Assembly (NCBI GenBank): GCA_025738555.1
Contig: JAOVFP010000024.1
Location: 372,001-436,000 of the forward strand
DNA length: 64,000 nt
Direction: 5' to 3'
Origin: Cyathus striatus
Taxonomy: Eukaryota; Basidiomycota; Agaricomycetes; Agaricales; Nidulariaceae
A program made the translations under genes and the position numbers. Numbering within the stretch: the stretch's first letter is position 1; every line of letters begins with the position of its first letter. A model generated the notes under the pieces. That model made no database searches and was not told the origin of the DNA. It saw nothing but the letters and a program-made list of their open reading frames with translations. Below are positions 1 through 23,900 of this stretch, piece by piece.

Positions 1-109
1 GGGGCCAATTACACTATTAAACCCGCTGCCCAAGATATATTAGAGTGTAAATAAGGACGAAAACACACATATATAGGCACAAGGCAACTTAGTTATATGA
101 CAATAATAT

Positions 110-1846
110 TCAAGCATCTTCACTGATAGAAGCCTCAGCTTTCTTCTTTTTCTCCTTTTTAAGCCGCTTTCTTTCCCTCCTTTCGTCGTCGTCTTCGACT
201 TCCCCAGTTGTCACTTCAGCTTCTCTCTCCTTTTTCTTGCGACGCTTGCGCTCCGCCTTTTCCAAGTCTTCTTCTACCACACTGGTTTCCGCGACCTCGG
301 ACTTTCGCTTGCGCTTCTTCTCTTTCTCCTTGCTTTTATCGCTGTCTTTTTCGTCGTTTGTTTGAGTCTCGGCAATAGGAGCGGCTGCAACAACTGCAGG
401 TGCGACAGAAGGAATAGATGACGGTTCGTCTCTAGTATAATCAACATAATCCCGACTCCACTCTGTGGGGGTGACACCTTCCAACTTCTCGCCATGTTTT
501 CCAAGTTTACCATCCTTCACCATCTTTTTCTTTTGAAGCGCAATAGGGCCCAATCCCCATCTTCGCGGGTAAGTGTCACGTTCCATGATACACCTTTTAA
601 CCTTGGCCACAACACCGTGGTCGCAGGTCGCCAGCTCAACCGTTGACATCTGAGCAATGGCTAAGGCTATCGCTTCCCCTAGGTAGAGTAAGTAAACGTC
701 ACTCTAAACGAGATTATGATGTAAGAACCTTTTGTCGTCATCAGTACGACTTCTTCATTCAAAGAAATATCCTTTTCATATCTCAACAGTCCAGGTAGCA
801 TGAGCTTCGCACCATAACAAACAGCATTTACGGCGCTGTCTTTCACCACAATACGCTTGTATCCAACCATCAAGGATTCCAACGGCTTGATAACACGGCG
901 CAAATATGATTCTAAAAGAGGGATTAACAATGGCCTCTACAAAACATTATTTGTACTGACCGTCTCTCTCATTGTCATAGAGCCATTGAGCATCCATTAC
1001 ATCATGCATCGTAACCATATCATCGTTTTCGGACATTGCACCACTTCTAACCCTACGAAGTTCTTGCATATGACCGCCAACACCGAGTAATAGTCCAAGG
1101 TGGACGCAGAGGGTACGAATATACGTTCCAGCTTCGCATGAAACCCAGAATACAGCCAAGTTTCTCTTCTCGTCGAACTCGTACAACTTGGATTCATGGA
1201 TTGTACGTATACGCAATTGTCGTTTAACGGCTGAGATGAGGGGGGGTCGCTGGAACAGAGCGCCCGTAAGGGTTTGAAGGGCGCGGGGAAGAGCAGCGGG
1301 ATTTGGCAGACTGTCATGCAAACGGAGAACGCAAACGTATTCCTTTCCTATTGGAAATATGTAAATAGAGTCGAAGGCGACATTTTTGTCACTTCATACC
1401 TGCACCCTGCTGCGATTTCACTAGCCTAGTAGCACGATCGATACATACGATCAAACATCCAGTAACTTTGGGATCGAGCGTTCCACTGTGTCCAGTTTTC
1501 TCAACCCTCAAGATACGTCGCAGCCAAGCTACCACTTCGTGTGAAGATGGATTGGAAGGTTTATCTAGATTAATAACGCCAGACCTGCAGAAAACTACTG
1601 AGAAGACTTTAAAGGGGCCTGGTGAAATACATACTTCACATATGTTGTTATATCACGCTTTAAGGGACTGCAGCCAGAAGGAATGGGGGTAAAATGGCTA
1701 GAGCGAACGAGTAGCTTGTCATAGTTTTTAAGAAGAAGAGGCCATTCAGATGTATCCAGTTGAGGAGCAGCAGACTCAGATTTAATGGCGTACTCGCCAT
1801 CGCGCTGTGCAGTCGCAACCTGGTCTCTAGTTAATGACGACGGCAT
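110..1846 (-). CDS. CBF5: H/ACA snoRNP pseudouridine synthase (Cbf5/dyskerin)
   Basis: This is the catalytic subunit of box H/ACA snoRNPs, which turns uridine into pseudouridine in rRNA and snRNA in the nucleolus. The N-terminal exon (1846 downward) has the dyskerin-family stretch [20 protein letters not shown] followed by SGCSPLKR. The next exons encode the [14 protein letters not shown] and [12 protein letters not shown] regions; the Asp of the latter is the TruB-family catalytic residue. Then come [21 protein letters not shown] and, from about 930 to 540, a PUA domain ([20 protein letters not shown]). The C-terminus (about 380-110) is a Lys/Glu-rich KKE tail typical of eukaryotic Cbf5, with runs such as KRKRKSE and KKEKKKK. 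At least four short introns interrupt the gene. The start is the first ATG before the conserved N-terminus. The family assignment is very safe; exact splice sites were not all worked out. Confidence 0.95.
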
Positions 1847-2128
1847 TGTGATTCAGGTTTTTGTAGAAAAGGCGGTGCTTTGGTTGAGGACAAAGCACAG
1901 ACTAAATGAAATGACCTAAGAAAATGTTACAGGCAATTAGTAAATCGGAGAAACGCACCCAAATACAACTTTTCAAATTTTCAGCAGAGGAACTTTCATC
2001 CACTAGTCGGGAAGTTCCGGTCTATTTGGCATTGTGGTATTTGTCTGTCTCTACTGTTTTAAATACACGACCACATATCACATCGTACTAGTAATCAACT
2101 AGTAGTAACAGGTCTTCAAGCTTGAACT

Positions 2129-7596
<5,468 letters not shown>

Positions 7597-8199
7597 ACTT
7601 ATTCTAACGCTGTAAAATTGCCCAAATTCTTCTCAAGTGGGTTACCAAGAAAATACTGAAATATTCGTCAGTAAGTTAAGTAACGCTTTCAGGAGAGTAA
7701 ACGTTCTCACATGTTCTACTATGTGACAGTAGTATTATAGTATTATGTAGGTCTTCTTTGCACGATATCAACGAAGATCAGTGATTAGACGGCTTGGTTG
7801 GGAAGCGATAAGTCCTAGTCAATGTTCAACTTTGGAGTGCCAGGGCGGATCAGCGCTTGAAACATAAAGCCACTTTATTTACATAAGAATTATGTAACAG
7901 TATCTAATAGTGGGGATCACCAGCCCCTATATGGTGGGAAGCGTGACGTCACACTGGTGACCCAGGTAAAAACTTGACGAATTTGGCGCAGAGTCAACTC
8001 AATCCCACTACTCTCTGATTCTCCGAAGTACTTACTATCATCCATATATTCATAGCAAGTGTAAGATTCTCCTATTTACTTAATACTTGGCTGGATTAAA
8101 ATTACTCAAATAATATTTGCATGATAGGGTAATTACATTTACAGGTGTATACAGGGAGTCCTAGTGATCTTCTATGCCCAAGAAATAGACAATTCGTAT
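7597..8199. other. Intergenic region, DHX29-like promoter and INO80 3' end
   Basis: About 600 bases lie between two minus-strand genes. The region should hold the 3' UTR of INO80 and the promoter of the helicase. No ORF of note and no RNA gene was seen. The only clear motif is a perfect palindrome containing TGACGTCA, listed separately. Confidence 0.6.
7943..7952. promoter_or_regulatory. Perfect ATF/CREB-type palindrome GTGACGTCAC
   Basis: The ten-base palindrome contains TGACGTCA, the full consensus for ATF/CREB bZIP factors. It lies about 350 bases upstream of the helicase start codon, in a plausible promoter position. Function is inferred from the motif alone; a single 8-mer can occur by chance. 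Confidence 0.35.
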
Positions 8200-13768
<5,569 letters not shown>

Positions 13769-14088
13769 GACGGGGAAAGAGAAGAGGAAGGGATGATTCA
13801 AGTTGGACGGTGGTGGTGGTGGTTGAGCATGAAGGAAGGGGATTCGTGGGATGTAAAGCCACGACAGCAAAGCAGGCCGTCAAGCTCTTCAAGCGCTGTT
13901 TGACTCGCAACTGTTCCAGCACAAATCGGGAAAGCGTGCAAGTGTTCAGTACTCAGTCCTTGGTGCAATCTAAACTTATGTCCCCACGCACTTATGTAAC
14001 TGCAGCTCACACTGCCTTCCATTATTTTTACAATCCTATATATTATATAAGTACCACCATGCATTCACTACTCCCATTCCACCTCCAC
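13769..14088. other. Intergenic region, INO80 promoter and fumarase 3' end
   Basis: About 320 bases hold the INO80 promoter and the 3' flank of the fumarase gene. Overlapping open frames on both strands here look like chance products of GA-rich sequence. No recognised motif was seen. Confidence 0.55.
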
Positions 14089-16404
14089 TCAGTTGTCTGG
14101 ATGCAACATCAGCTCAGGTCGCACTTTCTCGTCAAATTCCTCAGGAGTCAGGAATCCTAGCGCAACCGTCGCCTCCTTTAATGTCGTTCCTTCTTTGTGC
14201 GCCTTCTTCGCGCATTTTGCTACATCTAAGTTCCGTTATTATCTGACATTGCCCCTCGGGTGAATATCAAATACTTACTATCGTAACCAAGGTGGCTGTT
14301 CAGAATAGTCGCCAGCATCAATGATTCATTTAGGAGAACATTAATCCGCTTCTCGTTGGCTTGAATACCGACAACACAGTTCTTCGTGAAGGAGCGCGAA
14401 CCTTCGCATTAATCTTATAGTCAGTCCTTTCTTTTGTTTGCACGTGTCGAAATCACATACCATCAGCCAGCAAGCGGATACTTTGCAGAACATTCTTAAT
14501 AATCACGGGTTTAAACACGTTCAGCTGTACAGACATTCTCAGTTTCTTGCCTGCTAAGAAAAGCAAATTTGTCATCCTACCTCAAAATGTCCACTAGCAC
14601 CAGCAACGCTGACTGTTGTCTGATTTCCGATGATTTGAGCTGCTACCATGGTTAAGGCTTCGCATTGAGTAGGATTGACTTTTCCAGGCATGATACTACT
14701 TCCTGGCTCATTTTCGGGTAAACTCAACTCTCCAAATCCACATCGGGGGCCAGAACCGAGGAAGCGAATATCGTTTGCGATCTTCATCAAAGAGCACGCA
14801 ATGACATTAAGCGCACCATGAGCCTCTACCAGAGCATCGTGTGCTGCCAAAGCCTCGAACTTGGTAGATGTTTAATGTAAGTATATTTCCAATTCGAAAT
14901 AAAGACAAACCTTGTTTGGAGCCGTCTCAAACGGTAAGCCTGTTATCTTCGAAATTTCAGCTGCAACCTTGACGTCAAATCCTTTCTTTGTATTTAATCC
15001 CTGGAGGCACCCAGTTGTTATTCTGATGTTGCAAAGCGAAGCAAGAAAACATACAGTTCCTACTGCAGTACCACCTTGTGCAAGACAGCTTAGACGAGGT
15101 AGCACATCTTTGACACGTTCGATGCCATTTGTAACTTGCTGGACATAACCACTAAATTCTTGGCCCAGTGTAAGCGGGGTGGCATCCTAGACAAATTCTT
15201 CAGGAACCGTATCTTATAATACATATATACAAACCTGGAGATGAGTTCTTCCAATCTTGATAATACCATCAAATGCCTTCGCCTTTTCCGCAAGTGCATC
15301 ACGTAATTCTGTCAAGGCTGGTAGAAGGGATTGGTTGATTTCGACAACGGCAGCAACGTGCATTGCGGTAGGAAAGCTGGGACGAATGGTGAACAGTGAT
15401 CCGTCGAAGAAAGGGTATCTAGCCTTACGTATCATTGCTACTCTGGCTCATGTTAACGTGGTCATTGGGGTGTACAGGTTTCTTAGAACCCAGTTCACCA
15501 CCGAGGATTTCAATGGCACGATTAGATATGACCTTAACAAAAGTCAACGAAATAGCTAAAGTCAGAATCAAAGATCAGAATCGCTAACCTCGTTCACGTT
15601 CATATTACTCTGTGTTCCACTACCTGTCTGAAACACGACGAGAGGAAAGTGATCTATCAGCTTGCCGGAAATCACCTGGGAATCGAGATTTGTTGAACAT
15701 TCCATTGCACTTGTTCGAAAATGTTCACACCTCATCTGCAGCCTTTTGAATCGCTTCCCCGACCTTAAGATCCATGCCATAGCTGACGTTAACAACGGAA
15801 GCGGCCTTTTTCAATATACCAAATGCCTTGATTAATGGCGGCGGTAATCTTTCGGTTGGCCCACCAATATCGAAATTCTGCAGAGATCTGGCCATAAAAT
15901 CAAGTTAACGCACTGGGAATTGTGCACTGGTGATTCATACCTCTGTGTCTGCGCACCCCAATACCTGTCGGCAGGAACCTGAAGCTCTCCAAAGGTATCC
16001 TTTTCCACTCGATATTTCTGAGACTGTCATAAATATATGAATAAGAGCAGCTCACATCCCATCTATATTCTTAGCTCACCATGAGGAATGCGGTGGACGA
16101 GAAGAGCCTTGTTCTGGGGCTTCGCGTAGGGTATACCAGCTGCACTCATTAAGGTCACGTGAATAAGACGAGAGTAAAATGGAAGCAGGTGATTCTGACA
16201 TTACGCGCTTGACACCGGAGGGAAGCGTACATAGGCGTGAAGTTGCAGATGATGAGAGAAAGTATACGAGGAAAGATACGACTTGGTGGAAAGGTGTACG
16301 AGACGAAGAGCGTTGCTTGACAGACCTCGATGTCGCGTAATAACGGCTTTTGCCGTCCGATTCCTTCCGGACCGGCGTAGAAAGAGAAAAACTATTATTA
16401 TCAT
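14089..16404 (-). CDS. Class II fumarate hydratase, mitochondrial form
   Basis: Fumarase interconverts fumarate and malate in the TCA cycle. The fumarase/aspartase signature [19 protein letters not shown] lies at about 14700-14640. Other family blocks are [20 protein letters not shown] (about 16010-15960), the [15 protein letters not shown] region (about 15630-15580), GRTHLQ (about 15250) and the C-terminal [16 protein letters not shown] before the stop at 14089-14091. At about 16139-16080 the frame that joins this body reads [16 protein letters not shown], Arg/Ser-rich and without acidic residues, as expected of a matrix-targeting presequence. That frame has no ATG of its own, so a 5' exon must be spliced on. 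A 67-residue ORF (16404-16201) also lacking Asp and Glu could supply it through a GTACGC donor at 16230. The body is certain; the first exon and start are tentative. Confidence 0.87.
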
Positions 16405-16573
16405 TTTAATATTATGTATTTATTAATATTATGTTTATGCTAAAATGACCGGCAACCTCTAATATCACGTGTGAGGAGAAAGAGCGGACTAATATATGTA
16501 CAACATCCGTTAGCTCCTGCACTGTGCAGCTCATCCGCCATACCTTCTTCTCGCAACTCTGTCTCATACAAGG
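16405..16573. promoter_or_regulatory. Shared divergent promoter, fumarase/PEX11
   Basis: The start of PEX11 and the likely 5' exon of fumarase lie back to back, only about 170 bases apart. Both promoters must sit in this AT-rich stretch or overlap the first exons. One gene serves the TCA cycle and the other peroxisome proliferation, so shared control would be plausible. This is an inference from layout; no factor site was identified with confidence. Confidence 0.45.
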
Positions 16574-17643
16574 ATGACCAGTATTATTTCTCAAGCTTTG
16601 TTCCATCCAGCGGTGTCGCAAGGCCTCAAGTATGGTGCAACTACCCTTGGTAGAGATAAGGAACATCATATTGCACAATTGCAGCTGAAGCATACAATAA
16701 CTTTTACCTTAGGCTTACCGTGCGATACAATATTTTTCTCGTTTCCTTGCATGGTACCTCTTGATTAAGGGTGACAAAATTGAGGCTGCTCGTTGGACAG
16801 CCCTTAAAGCTCATCTTGGAATGGCCAGAAAATGTATGTACCCGACACTAAGATACTCGTGAAGTATGATGCTATAGCATTCCAAATTAGTGATGAGATT
16901 AGGAAAACCTCTTGAACATTTACAAGCTGCATTACGTGCATCTATTTCTCCAGGGCCTGCCACTGAAACTATTACAACTGTTGCGAGGCAAATAGGCTAT
17001 TTTGGATATCTGACATACGATGCCATTGTCTGGGTATGCAGTCTACTTTTCGGTCTCTGCATATAAATTGAATATATGAAAACAGGCTAATTCTATAAAG
17101 TTAATTAATTTGACACCGAAAACCGCAAAACGAATCGGGAAAATGTCTTTTCGCTTCTGGTTTGCAGGTATTGTGTTTAGTATTGTAAACAGTGTTTTGA
17201 AAGTGTGTACATTCACTTTAACTGTATACGATAAAGGTCGTACTGATACTTTGTGCTAGATATCGAGGCTCACAAGAGAGACAAAGCGGCTTGAAGCTTC
17301 CAAATCATGGGGAGAGAAGGACCTAAGCGAAGAAGCTGCACGCGAAACAAGACTTGTCACCCTAAATGCGTACGTTCGATACGTTGACGGCAACAAAAGT
17401 CTGTTCTAATGGTTTATAGCGCCCAAAGAGTTACTAGACAGCAATTCATTGTTGATCTTTTGGATGTGTGGATACCTGCTACTGGGGCAGAAATATTAAG
17501 CGTTAGCGAAGGACTGCTTGGAATATTTGGGTACGTATTTGATCGTTCGTAAGATATCAAATCACCTAACCTAATTAAATAGACTGATCTCCTCTCTTAT
17601 TGGAGTCAAGGCACAGTGGAATACAGTCAATGGCAAGAAGTAG
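16574..17643 (+). CDS. PEX11: Peroxisomal membrane elongation/division factor PEX11
   Basis: PEX11 is an integral or tightly bound peroxisomal membrane protein that elongates peroxisomes before fission. The first exon reads MTSIISQALFHPAVSQGLKY and ends GATTLGRDK. After splicing come YRAIQYFSRFLAWYLLIKG and DKIEAARWTALKAHLGMARK, typical of the Pex11 N-terminal amphipathic region. Then follow RLGKPLEHLQAALRAS, ISPGPATETITTVARQIGYF, GYLTYDAIVWANSIKLINL and a C-terminal hydrophobic segment ILSVSEGLLGIFGLISSLIG. The stop TAG is at 17641-17643, after NTVNGKK. About six introns of roughly 50-90 bases interrupt the gene. The order and motifs match the fungal Pex11 family well; exact exon edges were only partly traced. 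Confidence 0.87.
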
Positions 17644-19048
17644 CTGGGGTCCAAGGTTGCACTGTAACGTTTCTCAATAGCTGATCTCTGTTTCCATTAT
17701 GCAGAAAACCCTTTGTAAAACCTATCCGCCTGTTATATATGTAATTTGATTTGATGACAAAAGTCAAAACCAGAATGTATGACAAATTGTATGAAAATGT
17801 TAGATGATACATTCCAAGAAAACTGCAGCTGTTACAGCATTGAACACTAATATGGGAATTTTGATCTAAAGAAATTTATGCTCCAGAACTAATCCTCTTG
17901 ATATTCCTATTGTTGTTGATTCCTAAGATGAAGGTACTCTACTCAAACCTTCTCCATAGGTTCGGGTCCCATACTAAGAGATTAGTTGTAAAAAAATGTC
18001 TAAGCAAGATTATATCCACTAACAATTGGATCATGCATGTCATGAAAGTCTAAATCACATTGTAAGGCCTTAAGCCTTAAATATCAACACCATACATTAT
18101 AATGTTCTTAAAAGGCATGATATAAATGATTCTAAGCCTGTCATATTCCATCATAAGGCACAGGCCTCATTTTAATTCATTTCTAGGCCACAGGGTTTCA
18201 TGAAGCAAAAGTTAAAGTTTTCATAAGATTATACATGGATTCCAAGGTGGCTGTAGTATTATTTAGTTCATAATATTACTTGTAGGCCATCTGAAAAAGA
18301 GTACTGAGTATGGCTGTAGCATCCATTAGATATATTGTGGAGGTACTTACTCTTGTACTTAACTCACTGGCTATAGTAAAACAATGATTTATCACAGAGG
18401 TAGTAAAAAATATAGTAAAATGAATATCCCTCGGCTTGTATACATTAGGGGAAATCAAACCTGGCTCTTTTGTTGTGCCAAGCAGTTCTTTTGTTGAGTG
18501 GGAACTTCATTTTGTTTCAACCAAGGTTTGACACCCCCACATCATATCAAAACAAATGGCTGATGGCTCCAGTGGAGTTCCATCTGGGATTGAAGTTGAT
18601 TCCGAGTGAGTCAAGGAGTTCACATGTGCACCTCCAAATCCGAGTGAGCCAGGCAGTTGCTTACTTCAACTTCAAGCTCCGACACAACATCGACTAGGTA
18701 CACTTGTAATGAGATCGCCTCAAAATGATGTCGCATCCTTTCTTTTGTTTCCATGGGAAGATGTTTTGTTTCAACTGCAAATCATTTTGTTTTGCCAAGA
18801 GGGCAAGTTTGATTTCCCCTATTGTGACTGGGTTTGGGATTATGACAGTGTGACTAATGTAAGTATACAGAGATGTGGGCAGGTCTGGATTAGCCTGGAG
18901 AGAGCTTCAGAGTTGGTTCCAGAACTTGGAAACCCCCCTGCTGAGATGGTGCAAGATCTGGGTGTGATGACTAAAACATCTGCCTGAGATGTATAAAAGA
19001 GCACTGACTTTCTTGTTTACACACAAGGTAAGGGAAGTAGGCAACATC

Positions 19049-19165
19049 ATGGGTAACCCATGGGTATCTGGAGCTCAACCTGTACCCATACCCACACTAA
19101 CCCATACCTGTGGGAATGGGTATGTGTTTGCATGGGTAATCAATACCCATGGTAACCCATGGGTT
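19049..19165. repeat. CCCATGGGTA-type palindromic repeat cluster, copy 1
   Basis: The words GGGTAACCCATGGGTA and relatives recur several times within about 115 bases, alternating with their reverse complements. A second cluster of the same type lies at 30655-30760. This is seen directly. It may be part of a decayed element terminus, but no full element could be delimited. Confidence 0.55.
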
Positions 19166-19204
19166 TTACCATTACTTTTTCAATTATATATTTTGATTGA
19201 TCTA

Positions 19205-19510
19205 ATTGGTCAATTTAAGTGTTTGTAGGCTCATTTTAAATGCATCATGGAGGGTGTATTGTGTACAAAATGTGATACAAATATGGACTGATTTGAAAGA
19301 GTTACAACAGTTTGAATAGAAATTGTTAAATATATTGAAATATTCAATACTAAATTTAGACAGATCCAAGCAATCAATTTAAATGTTCATAGGCTCATAT
19401 TAAACACATTGCTGAGGGTCCTTATCATACAAAACTTGATACAAATATGGATTGACTTGAAAGAGCTACAAGAGTTTTAATTGAAATTATTAATATATTC
19501 AAACAAAATG
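19205..19510. repeat. Diverged tandem repeat, about 170-bp unit
   Basis: Two successive units share CAATTTAA-GTTCATAGGCTC, then TACAAA..TGATACAAATATGG, then TTGAAAGAG.TACAA.AG and an AT-rich tail. A third, separate copy lies at about 30020-30195. The unit is non-coding. It could be a satellite-like repeat or part of an unknown element. Confidence 0.6.
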
Positions 19511-20317
19511 AAAGTGTTTAATTACAGTATACAACCATCAAATGTGACAGAAAAAACATGATGTCGTCATAACTCTTTACTCCTTGCCCCAATTTTCATA
19601 AAAGCCATACGAGGAGATAACGTAGTACTTCATGAATGTCACTGTAAAATATTTAATGCATTGGATGAAGGGAAGGTGGTCAAATATGCAAAATAGTGGA
19701 TGGGAATGAATTATGATCAGCACCACATGGCGTGACAGTCAATTATGTATTACGAAACCATTCAAAATTAGTAGTGCCAAAGTCCCGGATCAGTTTATAA
19801 ATAAAGTTTTAATGTCTTGCAAGATGATGAATACCACACAATCTGTAATCCTATAAAGATATGACACACAGGTCAATAAAAATAATAGAAAATGTAGATT
19901 AGTGCTTGTCCTCAACAACTATATTCCCACTACCTTTTAAGGTAGTTGGGTTATAGGGATGTCTGATTTCCCTATAAGGCGATTTACAGGTTTGTGAATG
20001 GGATCCCAACCTGATTGGCTGGAGCCCTGTGACAATCCTGTGACCGCTGACGAAATTCACTCGTCTCAGATCCTTTTGCCCCCCTATCATCATCCCTCTC
20101 GTTTTTGTCTTCACCTCAAACTTTCCCACTTGTTCATTCTTTCCCTGTTCATTAACATCACACTGTTTTATTTGTCTTTCACATATTCCTGCCTCTCTGT
20201 AAATTATACATTCATTCACCTGGTCTGCTGACAATGTTACCCCCTCTCCCCTCCCTTTATGAACCTTAGAATAGCACCATAGCACCGATATGCATGCACT
20301 CTTCATGAAGTAGCCCT

Positions 20318-20690
20318 TGTTAGCGACAGACGAGCAAAATACTCGAAGCCGAACTTAAACACTCGAATATGAAAGAGAAGTGAGTCTTATTGCTAATCTG
20401 GAATAAACTAGCACAAGAATAATGAACTACTGACTAGAAAGACCGTATTTATAGAAAAGAACCATGAAGTAATTGCATGTACATTAACCTACACTACAAC
20501 GCATGTTACTGTGCTTCTACATTAAGAACTCATGTAATACGTATGGCCGAACTGTGCAACTGTGCCCACAGTTATGATGAGTAACATATGTTGATACGCA
20601 TGGTGTCCGCATTGTAGGTCATGTGACTATCACATGACATAGATAAGATATGATTAGATAAAAGATTAGATAAATGACGAAATCCTAACA
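20318..20690 (-). repeat. 3' LTR of A1
   Basis: The 373-bp LTR begins TGTTAG and ends CTAACA on the plus strand. It differs from the 5' LTR at two positions, about 20432 and 20444, both CpG-type transitions. The purine tract (plus-strand TTACCCCCCCTTTAAG) lies directly beside it at 20691. Confidence 0.95.
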
Positions 20691-20905
20691 TTACCCCCCC
20701 TTTAAGAGTCGTGTCCTCACGACATTTCAATAGATTCTTCTGTTCGTGGGGGTCGTTCTTGGATACAAAGTATGATACGAGGAATGTAATGACCGAGTAT
20801 GAATACGGCCATGCAAAGGATGAAGATTACAATTACGTAGATCAAAAGAGTGATGTTGTTGGAAAGCATTTCGAATAATTATTACTTCGGATAGTTTCGT
20901 TGTAT

Positions 20906-23900
20906 TTATACATTAGGACAATCCGGATTTTCCCGATGAAATTTATTTAAAAGACTTTTTGATCCGGTTAATGATGTAATCGGTTCCCATGTACAATGAT
21001 CATAAGAATAGCCTTTCCATTTAATTTTATAAAGAACCTTCTTCCGATTTATTTTCCAAGCAAGTATTGCTTCTACTTCGTATTGTTCCTGATCGTCTAT
21101 CACAATAGCAGGTGGAGGTTTTGGTTTCTGTTGTGATTTGTATTGTGCAGGAATGTGTTTCGTAAGTAGTTGTGTGTTATACACAGGGTGTTTTCGGTTC
21201 CAGGTTTTCGGTAATTGAATTTCGTATGAGGCTAGTCCTACTTTCTTTATTACCTTAAAGGGTCCGTATCGTTTATCATCTAATTTGGCAACCGGTCTGT
21301 TGGATTTAATATTAATCCCTTCTACGTAAACTAGATCTCCAGGTTTATATTCGGGCGATTCTTTTCTATTTCTATCATATCCTCGTTTCATTGCTTCGTT
21401 GGATAATGTAAGTGCCGCCTTAGCGTTTTCCCTAGCTTTGGTGATTGTAGAAATAAATTCATCTACTCCGATAGTTCGTGATGTTCCGTTTGGTCTAATT
21501 CCTCCATAGGGATGATGTCCATACATTAAATAGAAAGGGGTATATCCTGTTGCTCTATGTACCGTGTCGTTATAATTAAATTCAGTGACTGCTATTCTAT
21601 CTGCCCAATCATCTTGGTCGTAGTTTACGTAAATCCTAAGATATTGTTCTATTTCCTGGTTTACTCTTTCTACTTGTCCATTAGTTTGAGGTCGGTATGC
21701 AGTAGATAAATTCATTTTTACGCCTAGTCGTTTTGTAAATTATTTAGTGAAATGAGATGCAAATTGCGATCCTCTATCACTTATAACACGTTGTGGCATT
21801 CCGAAGTTTTTAAATACTTTTTCTAAATATAATTCTGCTACTCCGGGACTATCGATTTCTTTATTACATGGAATAAAGGCTGCCATTTTCGTGAATCGAT
21901 CAACAACTACCATTAAGAAATCGAATCCTTGGGAATACGGAAGTGGTCCTATAAAGTCGATGGATATAGTATGCCAAGGTCCTTCTGGAATACTATTAGG
22001 ATTTAATAGTCCTATTGGTTTCGATCTATGTATGTTTGTCCTTTGACATGCCTCGCATCCAGAAACATATTTCTTTATATCTGCCATTAATCTAGGCCAC
22101 CAGTAATCTCTCGTAATTAATTCCATTGTTTTATATTCACCATGATGTCCAGATATAGCAGAGTTGTGACATAGTTTAATTATACGTTCTCTGAGTTTTG
22201 CATTTTTAGGAATATAGATTCGATTTTTCCATGTAATTATACCTTCGGATGATTCTTTCCAATCTTTCGTTTTAAGGTTAAGCATTTTAATAACTTCCTT
22301 ATCTCGATTCTTTCTGGATTTTCGAACTTGTTCCATGATATCTTCATCTTCACCATGAACTTCATATGTTTGTCTGAAGTGTTCTGGTTTAAGAAGTATA
22401 ATATTTTCATTATCATGTTCGCCTTGTTCATGTCCAGCTCTTCGTGATAAAAGATCTGCCTTTGTCATTTGACTCCCTGGTTTGTGATGTAACGTGTAAT
22501 GGAATTCTGATAATTCTGTATGCCATCTAGCTTGTCGTCGATTTAACTTTTGAGGTTTTTTGAAATATTGGAGATTTTTGTGATCCGTCCAAATCTCGAA
22601 TATCTGTTTGGCTCCCAAAAGGTACTGTCTCCACGTGTCTAACGCTCTCATTATTGCAAGCATTTCTTTATCGTAGATTTTGTAATTTCGTTCAGTTGGA
22701 CTTAAAGCGTGTGATAAAAAGGCAATTGGTCTCCATTTTCCATCAACTTGTTCCTGGGATAGAATGGCTCCATTTGCGAAGTCTGAGGAATCTGCTTCTA
22801 TACGATATTTTCCATTATCATTCGGCATTGCTAAAATGGGTACCGATATAATTTGATCTTTTAGTTTGGAAAATGCTAAAGCTTGATTTAATTCCCATTT
22901 CCATTCGTTCTTTCCAGTTAATTCATGAAGTGGTTTCGCTATTTTTGCGAATCCTTGAATGAATCTTCTGTAGAAATTAATGAATCCTAGAAATTGTTGA
23001 AGTTCACGTTTATTATTGGGTACTGGCCAATCGACTACTGCTTTTACTTTCTCAGAATCCATTCTTACAGAATTCTTTGAAATAATAAGTCCTAAATATT
23101 CGACTTCAGCTTTTTCGAAGAAACACTTTTCCGGTTTAAGATAAAGTTCATGTTGTTCTAGTTTCCTAAGAACTCTCTTAACCATCTTTCGGTGTTCTTC
23201 TAATGTTTCCGTGAATATCAAAATATCATCCATATAAACGATTACTGTTCCTTTGTTAATTTCTGTCCTAAAGATATCGTTCATCATAGTTTGAAAAGTT
23301 GCTGGAGAATTTGTAAGTCCAAAGAACATGACTAATGGTTCGAATAATCCTTGATTGGTTCTAAATGCAGCATACTGTTCGTCTCCTTCTTTAATTTGAA
23401 CATTATTGTATCCCCATCTGATATCTAACTTGGTAAAATATCGTGCCTTTTTCAATTTATCTACTAATTCTTGAATCAACGGTAAAGGATATCTATTTTT
23501 AACCGTTAATTCATTTAATTTTCGATAATCTTGAATCGGTCTTAAAGATCCATCTTTCTTTTTGATGAAAAAGAATGGTGATGCCCAAGGTGATTTCGAA
23601 GGTCTAATACGTCCTGAATTTAAGTTTTCATCAAGGAATTCATCTAACTGTTTTTGTTCATCTAAACTTAATGGATAGATTTTGCAATCAAATGATGTAG
23701 CTCCCGGGAGTAATTCGATTGCATGATCCCATGGTCTTCGAGGAGGAAGTTTATCAAATGATTCCTTTGCGAATACCCTTTCAAACTCATGATAATACAT
23801 TGGAATAGTTTCTTTCCAATGTTTCTTTGGTTTCTGCTGATTTTGTGCTTCAGCAATTTTCAAAGCCGTAGTTTGAAATGCTCTTAGTTCGATTTGTTCA

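Larger units (their letters stand above)
17644..20312. other. AT-rich gene-poor region with repeats
   Basis: No protein gene could be supported in this 2.7 kb stretch. It contains a short region rich in CCCATGGGTA-like words (about 19049-19165) and a two-unit diverged tandem repeat (about 19205-19510), each with relatives near 30 kb. The remaining open frames are short and show no recognisable family. It looks like decayed repeat DNA marking the end of the gene island. Confidence 0.6.

Noticed and set aside
16081..16149. Fumarase start at [14 protein letters not shown]
   Set aside because: After the only good donor (GTGAGC) this frame does not join the KYRVEKDTF exon; the neighbouring presequence frame does.
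17950..17980. tRNA-like T-arm word GGTTCGGGTCCC
   Set aside because: No matching acceptor, D-arm or anticodon stem could be placed around it.
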